Assembly (NCBI GenBank): GCA_964455185.1
Contig: CAYVUR010000009.1
Span: forward strand, 1 to 25,704
Direction of reading: 5' to 3'
Source: CAISTG01 sp964455185
Lineage (GTDB): Bacteria; Patescibacteriota; Patescibacteriia; 2-01-FULL-39-33
Length of the DNA: 25,704 bases
Shown here piece after piece: positions 16,036 through 25,223 of the stretch. Made by a program: the position numbers and the translations under genes. The notes beneath the pieces were generated by a model. The model did not search any database, had not been told where the DNA came from, and saw only the letters and a program-made list of their open reading frames with translations. The stretch's first letter is position 1. Each line of letters starts with the position of its first letter.

Positions 16036-16289
16036 TGATAAAATTATCTTATTTTAGCCGTTTTTTTGTTCTAAAATTAATTAAAGTATACCAAAAAACA
16101 ATTTCTTTTGATCATGGTTTGTTTAAAAAAATCTACCCTAATGGCTATTGCCGATTTGTTCCAACTTGTTCTGAGTATGCTTACCAAGCAATTGAAAAAT
16201 ATGGGGTAATTAAAGGCGGTTTATTATCTTCTTGGAGAATTTTAAGATGTAATCCTTTTAATAAAGGTGGTTATGACCCACTTAAATAA
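16035..16289 (+). CDS. yidD: Membrane protein insertion efficiency factor YidD
   Basis: An 84-residue YidD/DUF37 protein, an amphipathic peripheral membrane factor that aids YidC-dependent insertion. It has the signature CRFVPTCSEYAYQAIEKYG (about 37-55), including both Cys, and the conserved RCNPFNKGGYDP end (about 71-82). The start overlaps the rnpA stop by one base, and yidC follows 10 bases later. Its usual position between rnpA and yidC supports the call. Confidence 0.95.
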   Translation: MIKLSYFSRFFVLKLIKVYQKTISFDHGLFKKIYPNGYCRFVPTCSEYAYQAIEKYGVIKGGLLSSWRILRCNPFNKGGYDPLK

Positions 16290-16299
16290 AATATAATTT

Positions 16300-17019
16300 A
16301 TGGTAAGTTATTTATTTAATTTAATTTGTTATCAGCCAATACTTAATTTATTAGTTTTAACTTATAATTTTATCCCAACTCAAGATATTGGTTTAGTTAT
16401 TATAATTTTAACTTTAATATTTAAAATAGTTTTATATCCTTTTTCTAAAAAAACTATTGAAGCACAAAAAAAATTAAAAGATTTACAACCTCAAATTGAT
16501 GCTATAAAAGAAAAATATAAAGATCAAAAAGAAAAACAGGCAGTAGAGATGATGAATATTTATAAAGAAAATAAAATAAATCCTTTATCATCTTGTTTAC
16601 CCCTTTTGATACAACTTCCTTTTTTAATTGCTATTTATCAAGTTTTTAACACTGGACTTACTAATGGTGACCTTTCTGGGCTTTATCCATTTATTACTAA
16701 TCCCGGACATATTAATACTTTAGCTTTTGGTTTTATTGATTTATCAAAACCACAGTGGATTCTGGCGGTATTAGCTGGAGTGGCTCAATTTTGGCAAGCT
16801 AAAATGATGACAGTTAATCGTCCTGAAATAAAAACTAAACCGGCAGAAGATGAGGATATGGCTGCGATTATGAGTAAACAAATACTTTATATAATGCCAA
16901 TAATGACTATAATAATAGGTATTAATTTACCTAGCGGTTTAGTTTTTTATTGGTTATTGTTAACAATTTTTACCGGAATACAACAATTATTAGTGTTAAG
17001 AAAAAGAAATAATAAATAA
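16300..17019 (+). CDS. yidC: Membrane protein insertase YidC (short, Oxa1 type)
   Basis: Inserts proteins into the cytoplasmic membrane, alone or with SecYEG. The 239 residues contain hydrophobic segments near 10-25, 30-50, 97-117, about 135-160 and 195-225, plus a charged cytoplasmic loop (about 50-90, KKLKDLQPQIDAIKEKYKD) typical of the family. There is no large periplasmic domain and no lipoprotein signal. Where SpoIIIJ/YidC1 of Gram-positives has the groove Arg (R73 in B. subtilis), this protein has Lys42 (TLIFKIVLYP), keeping the positive charge. It ends the operon and is followed by a strong terminator. Confidence 0.94.
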   Translation: MVSYLFNLICYQPILNLLVLTYNFIPTQDIGLVIIILTLIFKIVLYPFSKKTIEAQKKLKDLQPQIDAIKEKYKDQKEKQAVEMMNIYKENKINPLSSCLPLLIQLPFLIAIYQVFNTGLTNGDLSGLYPFITNPGHINTLAFGFIDLSKPQWILAVLAGVAQFWQAKMMTVNRPEIKTKPAEDEDMAAIMSKQILYIMPIMTIIIGINLPSGLVFYWLLLTIFTGIQQLLVLRKRNNK

Positions 17020-17050
17020 TTTTAAAAAAAATAATATAATTAAAAAAAAT

Positions 17051-17085
17051 AATTAAAAAAATCGGAACTTCCGATTTTTTTAATT
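17051..17085. terminator. Bidirectional terminator between yidC and PBP1
   Basis: Perfect 17-bp inverted repeat AATTAAAAAAATCGGAA (17051-17067) around C17068; the loop will open to about five bases. T-runs in both directions. Its right edge overlaps the stop codon of the PBP gene (17084-17086). Confidence 0.85.
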
Positions 17086-19939
17086 ATTGAACTGTTACTT
17101 TTAATTTTGTGCTATTATATTTTTTATTTTTAAAATCAAATATATTAGCAAATAATTGATAATTTGCTGGACTAGGTTTTTCTCTCCAATTAAAAATTAA
17201 TAATTCACTAGAAGGATTAATTGAATCAATAAAAAATTCATTTCCATTTTTTTCTATTCCATAAAGGTCAACTTGTTTTACTAATTCCCAATTTAAAAGA
17301 GAAGCTTTAATTTTAATTGGAAAATTAGTAATCTGTGAATTATTAGTTGGGTATTGCCAATCAAAAACTGGTTTAGGTGTATTTATTAAAAGATTAAATT
17401 CCATTGAAGCTGAACCAGTATTTTCTAAATCATCTTTAACATTTATTTTTAAAGTATGATACCCACTAGATAATTGAGATATTTCTAATTCTTTTTCTAA
17501 AGAACCTGATTGATCTACCTCAATCATTTCTCCATCAATTAAATATTCTATTTTTTTTATTCCTCGGTTGGCGTGAGCTGATATTTTAATATTAAGATAA
17601 TTTTCTTTTATGGTTTGTTGATCGGTTGGTGTAATAATTGAGACGGTTGGTTTATCTTGAGGTAAATGAACATCATCATATTCTGTAGGAATATCATAGT
17701 CGTTTTTTAAGTTTATGCCATTTTTTTCTGCCCAATTTTTAACGCCTAATTCCCAATTATAATATTGAGGGTCTTCAGCTGGGTTTTCTGGTTCCGGTCC
17801 TCTAGGGTCATCTTTATTAACATAATGTAAAATATCATGGATTTCAGTTATAGGAATTTCTTTAATAGTTGATTCAGGAGTATATTCAGTGGCTAATTTT
17901 CCTGATATAGTATCTATTTTTATTGTTTTACTTCCTTCAATCTGCCCATCAAGTATAGGTTTTCCTGTAACTATTTTTTCTGGCTTAGTAAAAGATTCAA
18001 CTGGAGTATTTTTAAGTGCTTCTCTCATATATTGATTCCAAATTGGGGCTGCTACTACCGAACCATCAGCTCCGCGTTTCATTTCTTTATTATCAGTGTT
18101 TCCTACCCAAACACCACAAACTAATGAAGGAGTATATCCCATAGTCCAAGCGTCTCGATAATCATTAGTAGTTCCAGTTTTTGCCGCTACAGGTCGATCT
18201 GGTAAAGTTAACTTACTACCTGGACCGAAAATATAAGAGCGTGCAGTGTCATCAGATAAAATATCTGTTAAATTTCTAACAAATTCTGGTTCTATAATTG
18301 CTTTGCTTTTATCTTTATATTCTTCTATTATTCTTCCATTTTTATCTTCTATTTTAAGAATAGCACTAATTTCATGTTTAACTCCTTCTTGAGCAAAGAT
18401 AGCATAAGCTTGAGCGTGTTCTAATAATTTTACTTCAGCTCCACCTAATACAATAGAAAGACCAAAACGATCTCTATCCTTAAGAGTAGTATAACCAAGT
18501 TCATCCGCAAGATTTAAAACATTATCCATGCCCGTAAGGTAAGTTACTTTAACTGCCGGAATATTAAGTGAACCTGCTAAAGCCTTACGCAGAGTTACCG
18601 GTCCATTTTCTTTGAGATTATAATTTTTTGGTTGATAAGGAGTACCGCTACCAGTATCAAAATTAGTTAAAGTATCATAAACAATAGTATCAGGAGTATA
18701 ACCTTTTATAAAAGAAGCTAAATAAACAATTGGTTTAAAAGAAGAACCTGGTTGTCGAGGACGAATAGAAACATTAACTTGTCCATCAATTTCTTCATTA
18801 AAAAAATCTGCTGAACCAACCATAGCTAATATTTGTCCAGTTTTAGGATCAAGAGAAACTAATGAAGCGTTATTAAAGCCATATTTTTTAGAATTATCTT
18901 CCATTCCTTTTTTAATAGCTTCTTCAGCTATTTTTTGTTTTTCTAAATCTAGTGTTGTATAAACTTTTAATCCTTCTTGATTAATAAAATTCTCACCATA
19001 TTTTTCTGATAATAATTCTTTAACATACATAACAAAATGCGGCGCAATAATAGATTCTTTTAATGGTTTAAAAATAATCTTTTCATTTTTTGCGGCCTCA
19101 GCTTGTTCTTTAGTGATATAACCCAATTCAGCCATTGAATCAAGAATATAGCGTTGTCTAATTAAAAGTTGATCTTTATGACTACCATAAGGCGAATAAT
19201 AGGTCGGTCTATTAGGAATAGCTGCTAAAATAGCCGCTTCAGCCAAACTTAAATCTTTAGCTGGTTTACCAAAAAATGATTGAGAAGCAGCTTCAATACC
19301 GTAAATAACAGAGCCATAAGGAATTTCATTAAGATACATGTTTAGAATCTCATCTTTACTAAAAGTTTTTTCAATGCGATAGGAAATTAATAATTCTTTT
19401 ATTTTTCTAGTATATGTTTTTTCATTAGTTAAAATAGCATTTTTAACAAACTGTTGTGTTAAAGTTGAACCACCAACACGACTTCCAGTAAGAGTGTTAA
19501 TGATAATAGAACGAATAATTCCTGTTATACTAAAACCTTTATGTTTATAAAAATTACGATCTTCAGCGGTGATTACTGCTTGTTTAGCATATTCTGGAAC
19601 TTGATCTAAACTAATCGCTGTTCTTTTAATGTCGCCATAAATATCATAGAGTACGGTTTTACCAGTGCGGTCATAGATTTTAGTAGAAAGAGTTACTTGT
19701 CTTTTAAGAACTCCGTCGGGAGATGGTAAATCTTTTGATATCCAAGCTAACATTCCAATTATTACTAAACCAGTTAAAAAAATACCTAAAATAATAAAAG
19801 GCATTAAAAAACGAAAAAATCTTTTTAACCAATGATTTTTATTTTTTTTCTTAATTAAATAAGGAGTTAATTTAATATTTGATTTTTTTATTACTTGATG
19901 AGAAGTAAAATTTTTTTCAGGATTGCGCCAATTTAGCAT
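17084..19939 (-). CDS. Class A penicillin-binding protein (transglycosylase/transpeptidase)
   Basis: Bifunctional peptidoglycan synthase of the PBP1a/1c group. With the ATG at 19939 it has 951 residues. A membrane anchor lies at about 44-67. The GT51 domain has the catalytic Glu in AEDRNF (Glu126) and GGSTLTQQ. The transpeptidase domain has SSFK (399-402, SxxK), SLN (457-459, SxN) and KTG (587-589). The C-terminal third (about 755-951) looks like two Ig-like beta domains, outside the enzyme core. The ATG overlaps the ruvC stop (ATGCTAA). A TTG at 19978 would add 13 residues but lies inside ruvC. Final gene of the gyrA-yebC-ruvC-PBP group. Confidence 0.95.
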   Translation of the reverse strand: MLNWRNPEKNFTSHQVIKKSNIKLTPYLIKKKNKNHWLKRFFRFLMPFIILGIFLTGLVIIGMLAWISKDLPSPDGVLKRQVTLSTKIYDRTGKTVLYDIYGDIKRTAISLDQVPEYAKQAVITAEDRNFYKHKGFSITGIIRSIIINTLTGSRVGGSTLTQQFVKNAILTNEKTYTRKIKELLISYRIEKTFSKDEILNMYLNEIPYGSVIYGIEAASQSFFGKPAKDLSLAEAAILAAIPNRPTYYSPYGSHKDQLLIRQRYILDSMAELGYITKEQAEAAKNEKIIFKPLKESIIAPHFVMYVKELLSEKYGENFINQEGLKVYTTLDLEKQKIAEEAIKKGMEDNSKKYGFNNASLVSLDPKTGQILAMVGSADFFNEEIDGQVNVSIRPRQPGSSFKPIVYLASFIKGYTPDTIVYDTLTNFDTGSGTPYQPKNYNLKENGPVTLRKALAGSLNIPAVKVTYLTGMDNVLNLADELGYTTLKDRDRFGLSIVLGGAEVKLLEHAQAYAIFAQEGVKHEISAILKIEDKNGRIIEEYKDKSKAIIEPEFVRNLTDILSDDTARSYIFGPGSKLTLPDRPVAAKTGTTNDYRDAWTMGYTPSLVCGVWVGNTDNKEMKRGADGSVVAAPIWNQYMREALKNTPVESFTKPEKIVTGKPILDGQIEGSKTIKIDTISGKLATEYTPESTIKEIPITEIHDILHYVNKDDPRGPEPENPAEDPQYYNWELGVKNWAEKNGINLKNDYDIPTEYDDVHLPQDKPTVSIITPTDQQTIKENYLNIKISAHANRGIKKIEYLIDGEMIEVDQSGSLEKELEISQLSSGYHTLKINVKDDLENTGSASMEFNLLINTPKPVFDWQYPTNNSQITNFPIKIKASLLNWELVKQVDLYGIEKNGNEFFIDSINPSSELLIFNWREKPSPANYQLFANIFDFKNKKYNSTKLKVTVQ

Positions 19940-20448
19940 ATATTTTTTAATAAATATTTTTTCATAGTTGTACCACAAATGGCCATAGCTAAAGCATCAG
20001 CAGCATCATCAGGTTTTGGTATTTCTTTTAAATTTAAAATAGCTTTAACCATTTCTTGTATTTGTTTTTTATCAGCTTTTCCATAACCAGTAAGTCCTTG
20101 TTTAATTTGTAGAGGAGTTAATTCAATTATTTTAATTTTCATATCATCTAAAGCAACTATAATTACTCCTCTAGCTTGTCCTACATTTAAGGCTGTTTTG
20201 ATATTTTTACAAAAAAACAATTGTTCAACTACAGCTAATTCAGGATTATATTTTTTTAATAATAAAATAAGTTTTTTCTTTAAAACACCAAGACGCTCCG
20301 GCAAAGTTTTTTTTACTGGAGTTTTTATTGATCCATATTCTAAAATTGATAACTTACCATTTTCTTCTTTAATTATTCCATAACCTGTATCAGCTATTCC
20401 GGGATCAATACCAATAATAGTTATTGGCTTGTTTTTACCAATTAGCAT
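19933..20448 (-). CDS. ruvC: Crossover junction endodeoxyribonuclease RuvC
   Basis: Resolves Holliday junctions after RuvAB branch migration. In 171 residues from the ATG at 20448, the four acidic catalytic residues are in place: Asp15 (GIDPG), Glu75 (VVEQLFF), Asp148 and Asp151 (DDAADALA). The NVGQARG and GYGKADKKQI stretches are also typical. In-frame ATGs at 20460 and 20472 give longer overlaps with yebC; I chose 20448 because it leaves only a short tail before the first beta strand. yebC-ruvC is a widespread pair; ruvA and ruvB, often next, are missing here and PBP1 takes their place. Confidence 0.94.
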   Translation of the reverse strand: MLIGKNKPITIIGIDPGIADTGYGIIKEENGKLSILEYGSIKTPVKKTLPERLGVLKKKLILLLKKYNPELAVVEQLFFCKNIKTALNVGQARGVIIVALDDMKIKIIELTPLQIKQGLTGYGKADKKQIQEMVKAILNLKEIPKPDDAADALAMAICGTTMKKYLLKNIC

Positions 20449-21157
20449 TAGTATAAACATTAGAAACGTCATCTATATCGTCTAAAAGATTATAAAGACG
20501 TTCAATTTTTTCTTGGTCTTCTTGATTATTTATTTCTAATTTATCTTTAGGAGAATAAATTAATCCAATTTCTTTTATTTCAATTCCTTTTTCTTTTAAT
20601 GCTTTACTAATAGAATTTAATTTTTCAACAGCTGTATAAATAATCCATTCATTTTCTTCTTTATTAATATCTTCTGCTCCAATGTCAATTATTTCTAATT
20701 CTTTATCATCATTAAAACCAGTAGCATTTATTATTATTTGTCCTTTTTTTTCAAACATCCAAGCCACACTATTAGTGCTACCTAATTGTCCTCCATTTTT
20801 ATTAACTATTGTTTTTAAATCAGCTACAGTACGATTTTTATTATCAGTAATAGCTTCTACAATAAAAACTGAACCAGCAGGACCTATAATTTCATAAACA
20901 ACTTCTTCAAAATTATTTCCATCTTTATTTTTTCCCGTACCTCTATCTATAGCGCGTTGGATATTTTCTTTAGGCATATTAGCGGCTCGTGCTTTATCAA
21001 AAGCAAGTCGTAATTTAAAATTATTTTCTAAATCACCGCCGCCTTCTCGAGCAGCAACTGTTAATAAATTAGCTAGTTTAGTAAATAAAATTCCTTTTTT
21101 AGCATCAGCGACTGATTTTTGTCTATGAGTTGTCGCCCATTTACTATGTCCAGACAT
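20435..21157 (-). CDS. yebC: YebC/PmpR/TACO1-family protein
   Basis: A 240-residue member of a near-universal family, starting MSGHSKWATTHRQKSVADAKKG, the standard opening (KW-x-x-I/T-x-x-x-K). It includes AREGGGDLENNFKLRLAFDKARAANMPKENIQRAI split across residues 36-70 and the GPAGSVFIVEAITDNKNRT block. The family was named for DNA-binding regulators; work on YebC/TACO1 proteins also links it to translation, relieving stalls at proline-rich sequences. The full length and normal domains suggest a working protein. The gene is 23 bases after gyrA and overlaps ruvC. Confidence 0.95.
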   Translation of the reverse strand: MSGHSKWATTHRQKSVADAKKGILFTKLANLLTVAAREGGGDLENNFKLRLAFDKARAANMPKENIQRAIDRGTGKNKDGNNFEEVVYEIIGPAGSVFIVEAITDNKNRTVADLKTIVNKNGGQLGSTNSVAWMFEKKGQIIINATGFNDDKELEIIDIGAEDINKEENEWIIYTAVEKLNSISKALKEKGIEIKEIGLIYSPKDKLEINNQEDQEKIERLYNLLDDIDDVSNVYTNANW

Positions 21158-21180
21158 GATTAATTTATTTAATTAAATAA

Positions 21181-23655
21181 TTAAATTAAAGTAATATTAG
21201 CTACCGTATCACCTTCTTCTTTAAAACGCATAACACGGACTCCTTGAGTGTCTCTGCCTAAAACACTAATTTCTTTTATTAGTAAACGGATAACTTGTCC
21301 TTTATTAGAAATAACAATCATATCAGAATTGTCAGCATAAACTAATTTACCAGAAACAATTTTTCCAGTTTTTTCTGTAATTTTAGCAGTTTTAATACCA
21401 CTTCCACCACGTTTTTGTATTTTATAAGCTTTAAGTTCAGTTTGTTTGCCATAACCATGATCCATAATAACTAATAAATTAGCAACTTTTTCATCTTTAG
21501 GGTCAAAGACAGCCATACCTACAACTTCATCCTTACCTTTAAGTTTTATGCCACGCACTCCAGAAGAGGCCCTACCCATTGGGCGAACATCAGTTTCTTT
21601 GAATCTAATAGCTTGCCCTTCTCGTGTTACTAGTATAATATTTTCTGTCCCCTTAGATGGCTGTACCCATTGTAAATCGTCATTTGATTTTAATTTAATA
21701 GCAATTAAACCACTACGTCTAACATTAGCAAAATCAGTTATAGGAGTTTTCTTAATAGTTCCTTTATTAGTAACCATGACTAAAAATTTATCATTTTCAA
21801 TTTCACTTGATGGTAAAATAGCAGAAACCTTTTCTGCTGGAGCTAATTGTAAGAAATTAACTAAAGCTTGTCCTTTGGCAGTACGAGAAGCCTGCGGTAA
21901 ATCGTAACCTTTTAATTGAAAAACACGACCACGATTAGTGAAAAACATAATATTAGCATGAGTATTAGTCATAAAACAATGTTCTACAGTATCTTCTTCT
22001 TTAGTTGTTAAACCAATAACTCCTTTACCACCGCGTCCTTGAGTTTTAAAAGTATCTGGGGGCAAGCGTTTAATATATCCATCAACCGTAACCATTACTA
22101 TCATATCTTCATCAGGAATTAAGTCTTCAGCTTTAAAGTTATCTACTCCATGAGGAATAATTAAAGTACGGCGTGGTTGCCCAAATTTTTCTTTAAGTTC
22201 GTTTATTTCATTTTTAATAATATTTAAAATTTTAGCTGGTGACTTTAAAATAGACTCTAATTCTTTTATTAATTTTTGTTTTTCTTTTAATTCAGTTTCA
22301 ATTTTTAATTTTTCTAAATTAGCTAATTGTTGTAAACGCATTTCTAAAATAGCAACAGCTTGGCGGTCACTAAGTTTAAATTTTTTAATTAAATTAATTT
22401 TAGCTTCATCTTTATCTTTTGATTTTTTAATAGTATTAATAATTTGATCAATATGAGCTAAGGCCATTACTAATCCTTCTAAAATATGAGCTCGATCTTT
22501 AGCTTTATCTAAATCAAATTGGGTGCGACGACGAATTACTTCTTGACGGTGTTTAAGATATTCTTCTAAAACCATCTTCAAATTAAGTACTTTAGGTTGA
22601 ATACCATCAACTAAAGCTAAGATATTAAAATGCAGAGTATCTTGTAATTGAGTAAATTTAAATAATTGATTAAGAATTTTTTGTGGATAAGCATCTTTTT
22701 TAATTTCAATTACAATACGGACTCCGTCTTTATTAGATTCATCACGTAAATCTTTAATGCCTTCAATTTTTTTATCTTTAACTAATTCAGCAATTTTCTC
22801 TAAAAGAGCCGCCTTATTAGTTTGATAATTTATTTCAGAAACAACAATACGATAAGTACCTGATTTTGTTTCTTCAATATTAGTTTTGGCGCGACAAACT
22901 ATACCACCGCGACCAGTTAAATAAACTTGTTTAATATCATTAGTATTATAAATAATACCGCCAGTTGGAAAATCAGGACCTTTAATAAATTTCATTAAAT
23001 CTTCTACTTCACAATCAGGATTATCAATTAAATAATTAATGCCATCAATAACTTCTGCTAAATTATGTGGAGGAATAGTAGTAGCCATACCAACAGCAAT
23101 ACCTTGAGTTCCGTTGATTAATAAATTAGGTAGTTTAGCTGGTAAAACAGTTGGTTCTTTATGGGCTCCGTCATAATTAGGAATAAAATTAACAGTATCT
23201 TTATCAATATCAAACAACATTTCTTCGGCAATACTAGCTAATTTAGCTTCAGTATAACGCATAGCAGCCGCTCCATCACCATCCATCGAACCAAAATTTC
23301 CTTGACCTTTAACTAAAGGGTGCCTTAAAGAAAAATCTTGAGCCATGCGAACTAATGTATCATAAATAGCGGCGTCTCCATGTGGGTGGTATTTAGCCAT
23401 TACTTCGCCAACCACATTAGCTGATTTTCTAAATTTAGCATTAGCACGTAAACCAATATCCCACATAGCATATAAAACGCGACGATGTACTGGCTTAAGT
23501 CCGTCACGAACGTCAGGTAAAGCACGAGAAACAATAACTGACATTGCATAATCAAGATAACTTTGTTGTACTTCTTCGCTAATTGGTTGTTCTATAATTT
23601 TTTCTGGATTATTATTAAAATCCAGATATTGTTGTTTTTCTTCTTTTTTTGACAT
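21181..23655 (-). CDS. gyrA: DNA gyrase subunit A
   Basis: Breaks and rejoins DNA in the gyrase tetramer that adds negative supercoils. The 824 residues hold the N-terminal breakage-reunion domain with catalytic Tyr134 (AAAMRYTEAKL) and a C-terminal beta-pinwheel carrying the GyrA box QGRGGKG (near 538), which marks gyrA rather than parC. In the quinolone-resistance region the sequence is HPHGDAAIYD, so Ala95 stands at E. coli Ser83 while Asp99 matches Asp87. No gyrB is in the window. It lies 67 bases after the membrane-protein gene, with a long hairpin between them. Confidence 0.97.
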   Translation of the reverse strand: MSKKEEKQQYLDFNNNPEKIIEQPISEEVQQSYLDYAMSVIVSRALPDVRDGLKPVHRRVLYAMWDIGLRANAKFRKSANVVGEVMAKYHPHGDAAIYDTLVRMAQDFSLRHPLVKGQGNFGSMDGDGAAAMRYTEAKLASIAEEMLFDIDKDTVNFIPNYDGAHKEPTVLPAKLPNLLINGTQGIAVGMATTIPPHNLAEVIDGINYLIDNPDCEVEDLMKFIKGPDFPTGGIIYNTNDIKQVYLTGRGGIVCRAKTNIEETKSGTYRIVVSEINYQTNKAALLEKIAELVKDKKIEGIKDLRDESNKDGVRIVIEIKKDAYPQKILNQLFKFTQLQDTLHFNILALVDGIQPKVLNLKMVLEEYLKHRQEVIRRRTQFDLDKAKDRAHILEGLVMALAHIDQIINTIKKSKDKDEAKINLIKKFKLSDRQAVAILEMRLQQLANLEKLKIETELKEKQKLIKELESILKSPAKILNIIKNEINELKEKFGQPRRTLIIPHGVDNFKAEDLIPDEDMIVMVTVDGYIKRLPPDTFKTQGRGGKGVIGLTTKEEDTVEHCFMTNTHANIMFFTNRGRVFQLKGYDLPQASRTAKGQALVNFLQLAPAEKVSAILPSSEIENDKFLVMVTNKGTIKKTPITDFANVRRSGLIAIKLKSNDDLQWVQPSKGTENIILVTREGQAIRFKETDVRPMGRASSGVRGIKLKGKDEVVGMAVFDPKDEKVANLLVIMDHGYGKQTELKAYKIQKRGGSGIKTAKITEKTGKIVSGKLVYADNSDMIVISNKGQVIRLLIKEISVLGRDTQGVRVMRFKEEGDTVANITLI

Positions 23656-23670
23656 ATTGAAAATTAAAAA

Positions 23671-23715
23671 TTACGCTCATTATATTCGATTAAAATCGTT
23701 TACTAATAAACGTAA
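23671..23715 (-). terminator. Long hairpin before gyrA: terminator or attenuator
   Basis: An inverted repeat with ends TTACG (23671-23675) / CGTAA (23711-23715) and centre CGATT/AATCG (23687-23698). The arms align over about 20 bases. Two differences become G-U pairs in minus-strand RNA, which hints at an RNA structure. On that strand it is followed by TTTTTAATTTT. It lies 7 bases after the stop of the 23723 gene, so it probably ends that transcript, but a TATAAT (minus strand, 23679-23684) lies inside it. Confidence 0.55.
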
Positions 23716-23722
23716 TTTCATA

Positions 23723-24517
23723 TTATTTTAATATTTTTATAGTTTTAATTATTTCCTCAATAATTTTTTTATCTTTTTCTGTTGGATTTTGAGAAAATGC
23801 TTTTATTAAATAAATTGATTTTGTAGATGTTGAATTAATTAAGTAAATAAAGTCGATAGTAGTTGTAGCTTTTTCTTTAATATAATACAATGTTTCATCT
23901 TCTTTATTTTGGTCATTAAATTTAAAAATAGAGTTTTTAATTGAATAATCATTAATTATTTCTGGTTTATTTTTTTCTACCCAAGAATTAAGAGATAATT
24001 TATTATTATTTTTTATTAAAAAAATTTCTATCGTTGAACTAGAAGAAGTTGTAGTTAAAATAGCTTCATTGTTTTTTAAATCAGCTACCCAATCATTTGG
24101 TAATTGTATAGATAGTTTAAGTTGCTCTAATTGTTTAGTTGGCCATAAAGAACTATCGATAGATTGTTTTAATTCTTCAATTATTTCTTCTTTTAATTTA
24201 TTTATATCCTCTGCATCTTCGGACATTTTAGTAAGATAACTATCTTTTAATTGATTATCAAAGTTTTTAATACTTTTAGAAATTTCATTTATTATTGATA
24301 AAGAAGTTAATTTTTCATTATTTTTTATTATTTTTGTTTTTAGCAATACGAACCAAATAGAAATTATAATAAAAGATAATGCCATTATAGAAATCCAAAG
24401 AATAATTTTTTTAGCAGAAGATTGAGAATCAATTTCTTTTATTAAAACATATTTTTTTTCAGCTAAAGAAGAATTTTTTTCAATATTATTCTTTAGCTTT
24501 TTTGTTTTTCTAGGCAT
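23723..24517 (-). CDS. Membrane-anchored protein of unknown function
   Basis: A 264-residue protein I do not recognise. A Lys-rich start (1-37) precedes one membrane segment (about 38-59), then a predicted coiled or helical stretch (60-115) and an extracytoplasmic domain (about 118-264). That domain has an LPNDWVADL motif, a Thr/Ser run (TTTSSSST near 153), WVEKNKPEI, and a closing IIEEIIKTIKIL helix. The pattern recalls the PsbP-like or DUF4367-type single-domain surface proteins common in CPR genomes, which is only a guess. It starts 4 bases after the MBL-fold gene, so they form one unit. Confidence 0.8.
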   Translation of the reverse strand: MPRKTKKLKNNIEKNSSLAEKKYVLIKEIDSQSSAKKIILWISIMALSFIIISIWFVLLKTKIIKNNEKLTSLSIINEISKSIKNFDNQLKDSYLTKMSEDAEDINKLKEEIIEELKQSIDSSLWPTKQLEQLKLSIQLPNDWVADLKNNEAILTTTSSSSTIEIFLIKNNNKLSLNSWVEKNKPEIINDYSIKNSIFKFNDQNKEDETLYYIKEKATTTIDFIYLINSTSTKSIYLIKAFSQNPTEKDKKIIEEIIKTIKILK

Positions 24518-24521
24518 GGAA

Positions 24522-25163
24522 TTAAATAGATAAAATTACTAATTTAGTATCTTCTATTTGTAAATCTTTACGAGATATTTTTAATTTATCAGTAGTTTCT
24601 GATTTTAAGCCGCAATGTTTAATAAAGTCTTCAATTCCATTAAGATTAATTTTTTGACCGGCAGTTTTATAGTACATAGGAATAACTATACGAGGTTCAA
24701 TTTGTGAAATAACTTCAGGTGCTTTTTTGTAATCTAAAGAACCATTGCCTCCAACTGGAATAAGTAAAATATCTACATTTCCTAAGTTTTCTAATTGTTC
24801 ATCAGATAAAATCTCTCCTATTATTGAAAGATGAGCAATTGATAAATCTTCGCTAATTAATTTATAAATAGTAGCCCGATCTTTTTTACCTTTGAGATCA
24901 GAAATTATAGCTGGAATTCCGTAAATAAAGACTCCTTTAGTTTCATATTCCCCCGGATTAACAATAACAAATGGTTCACCTCTAATTGCTTCAGCATTAT
25001 TATGCAATTCTTTATTACAAGACATTGTTAATATGTCAGCTTGAAATTTAGGCATTTTAATTCCAGAAGAATCATTAAAAGGGTCCATACAAATAACAAT
25101 ATCTCCAGCTTGATTTTTTGTTTGGATTTTAAATCCAGTGTTTCCTAACCATTGAATTATCAT
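24522..25163 (-). CDS. Metallo-beta-lactamase-fold protein (UlaG-like), likely pseudoenzyme
   Basis: A 213-residue protein with the plan of the COG2220/Lactamase_B_3 family: MIIQWLGNTGFKIQ start, PGEYETKGVFIYGIPA (70-85), DILLIPVGG (131-139) and IEPRIVIPM (155-163). The metal-binding residues are largely gone. Where active members read HxHxDH, residues 49-54 are CNKELH; the later HLGD is HLSI (111-114); and the last His of PMHY is Tyr164. Only His54 and His111 remain. Family placement is well supported by the framework, but metal-dependent hydrolysis is unlikely. It heads a two-gene unit with the 23723 membrane protein. Confidence 0.85.
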   Translation of the reverse strand: MIIQWLGNTGFKIQTKNQAGDIVICMDPFNDSSGIKMPKFQADILTMSCNKELHNNAEAIRGEPFVIVNPGEYETKGVFIYGIPAIISDLKGKKDRATIYKLISEDLSIAHLSIIGEILSDEQLENLGNVDILLIPVGGNGSLDYKKAPEVISQIEPRIVIPMYYKTAGQKINLNGIEDFIKHCGLKSETTDKLKISRKDLQIEDTKLVILSI

Positions 25164-25223
25164 AATAAAAATGATATGCTATATAAGCATTTAAATAGCT
25201 TAAATATTATTTTTTATATTTTA

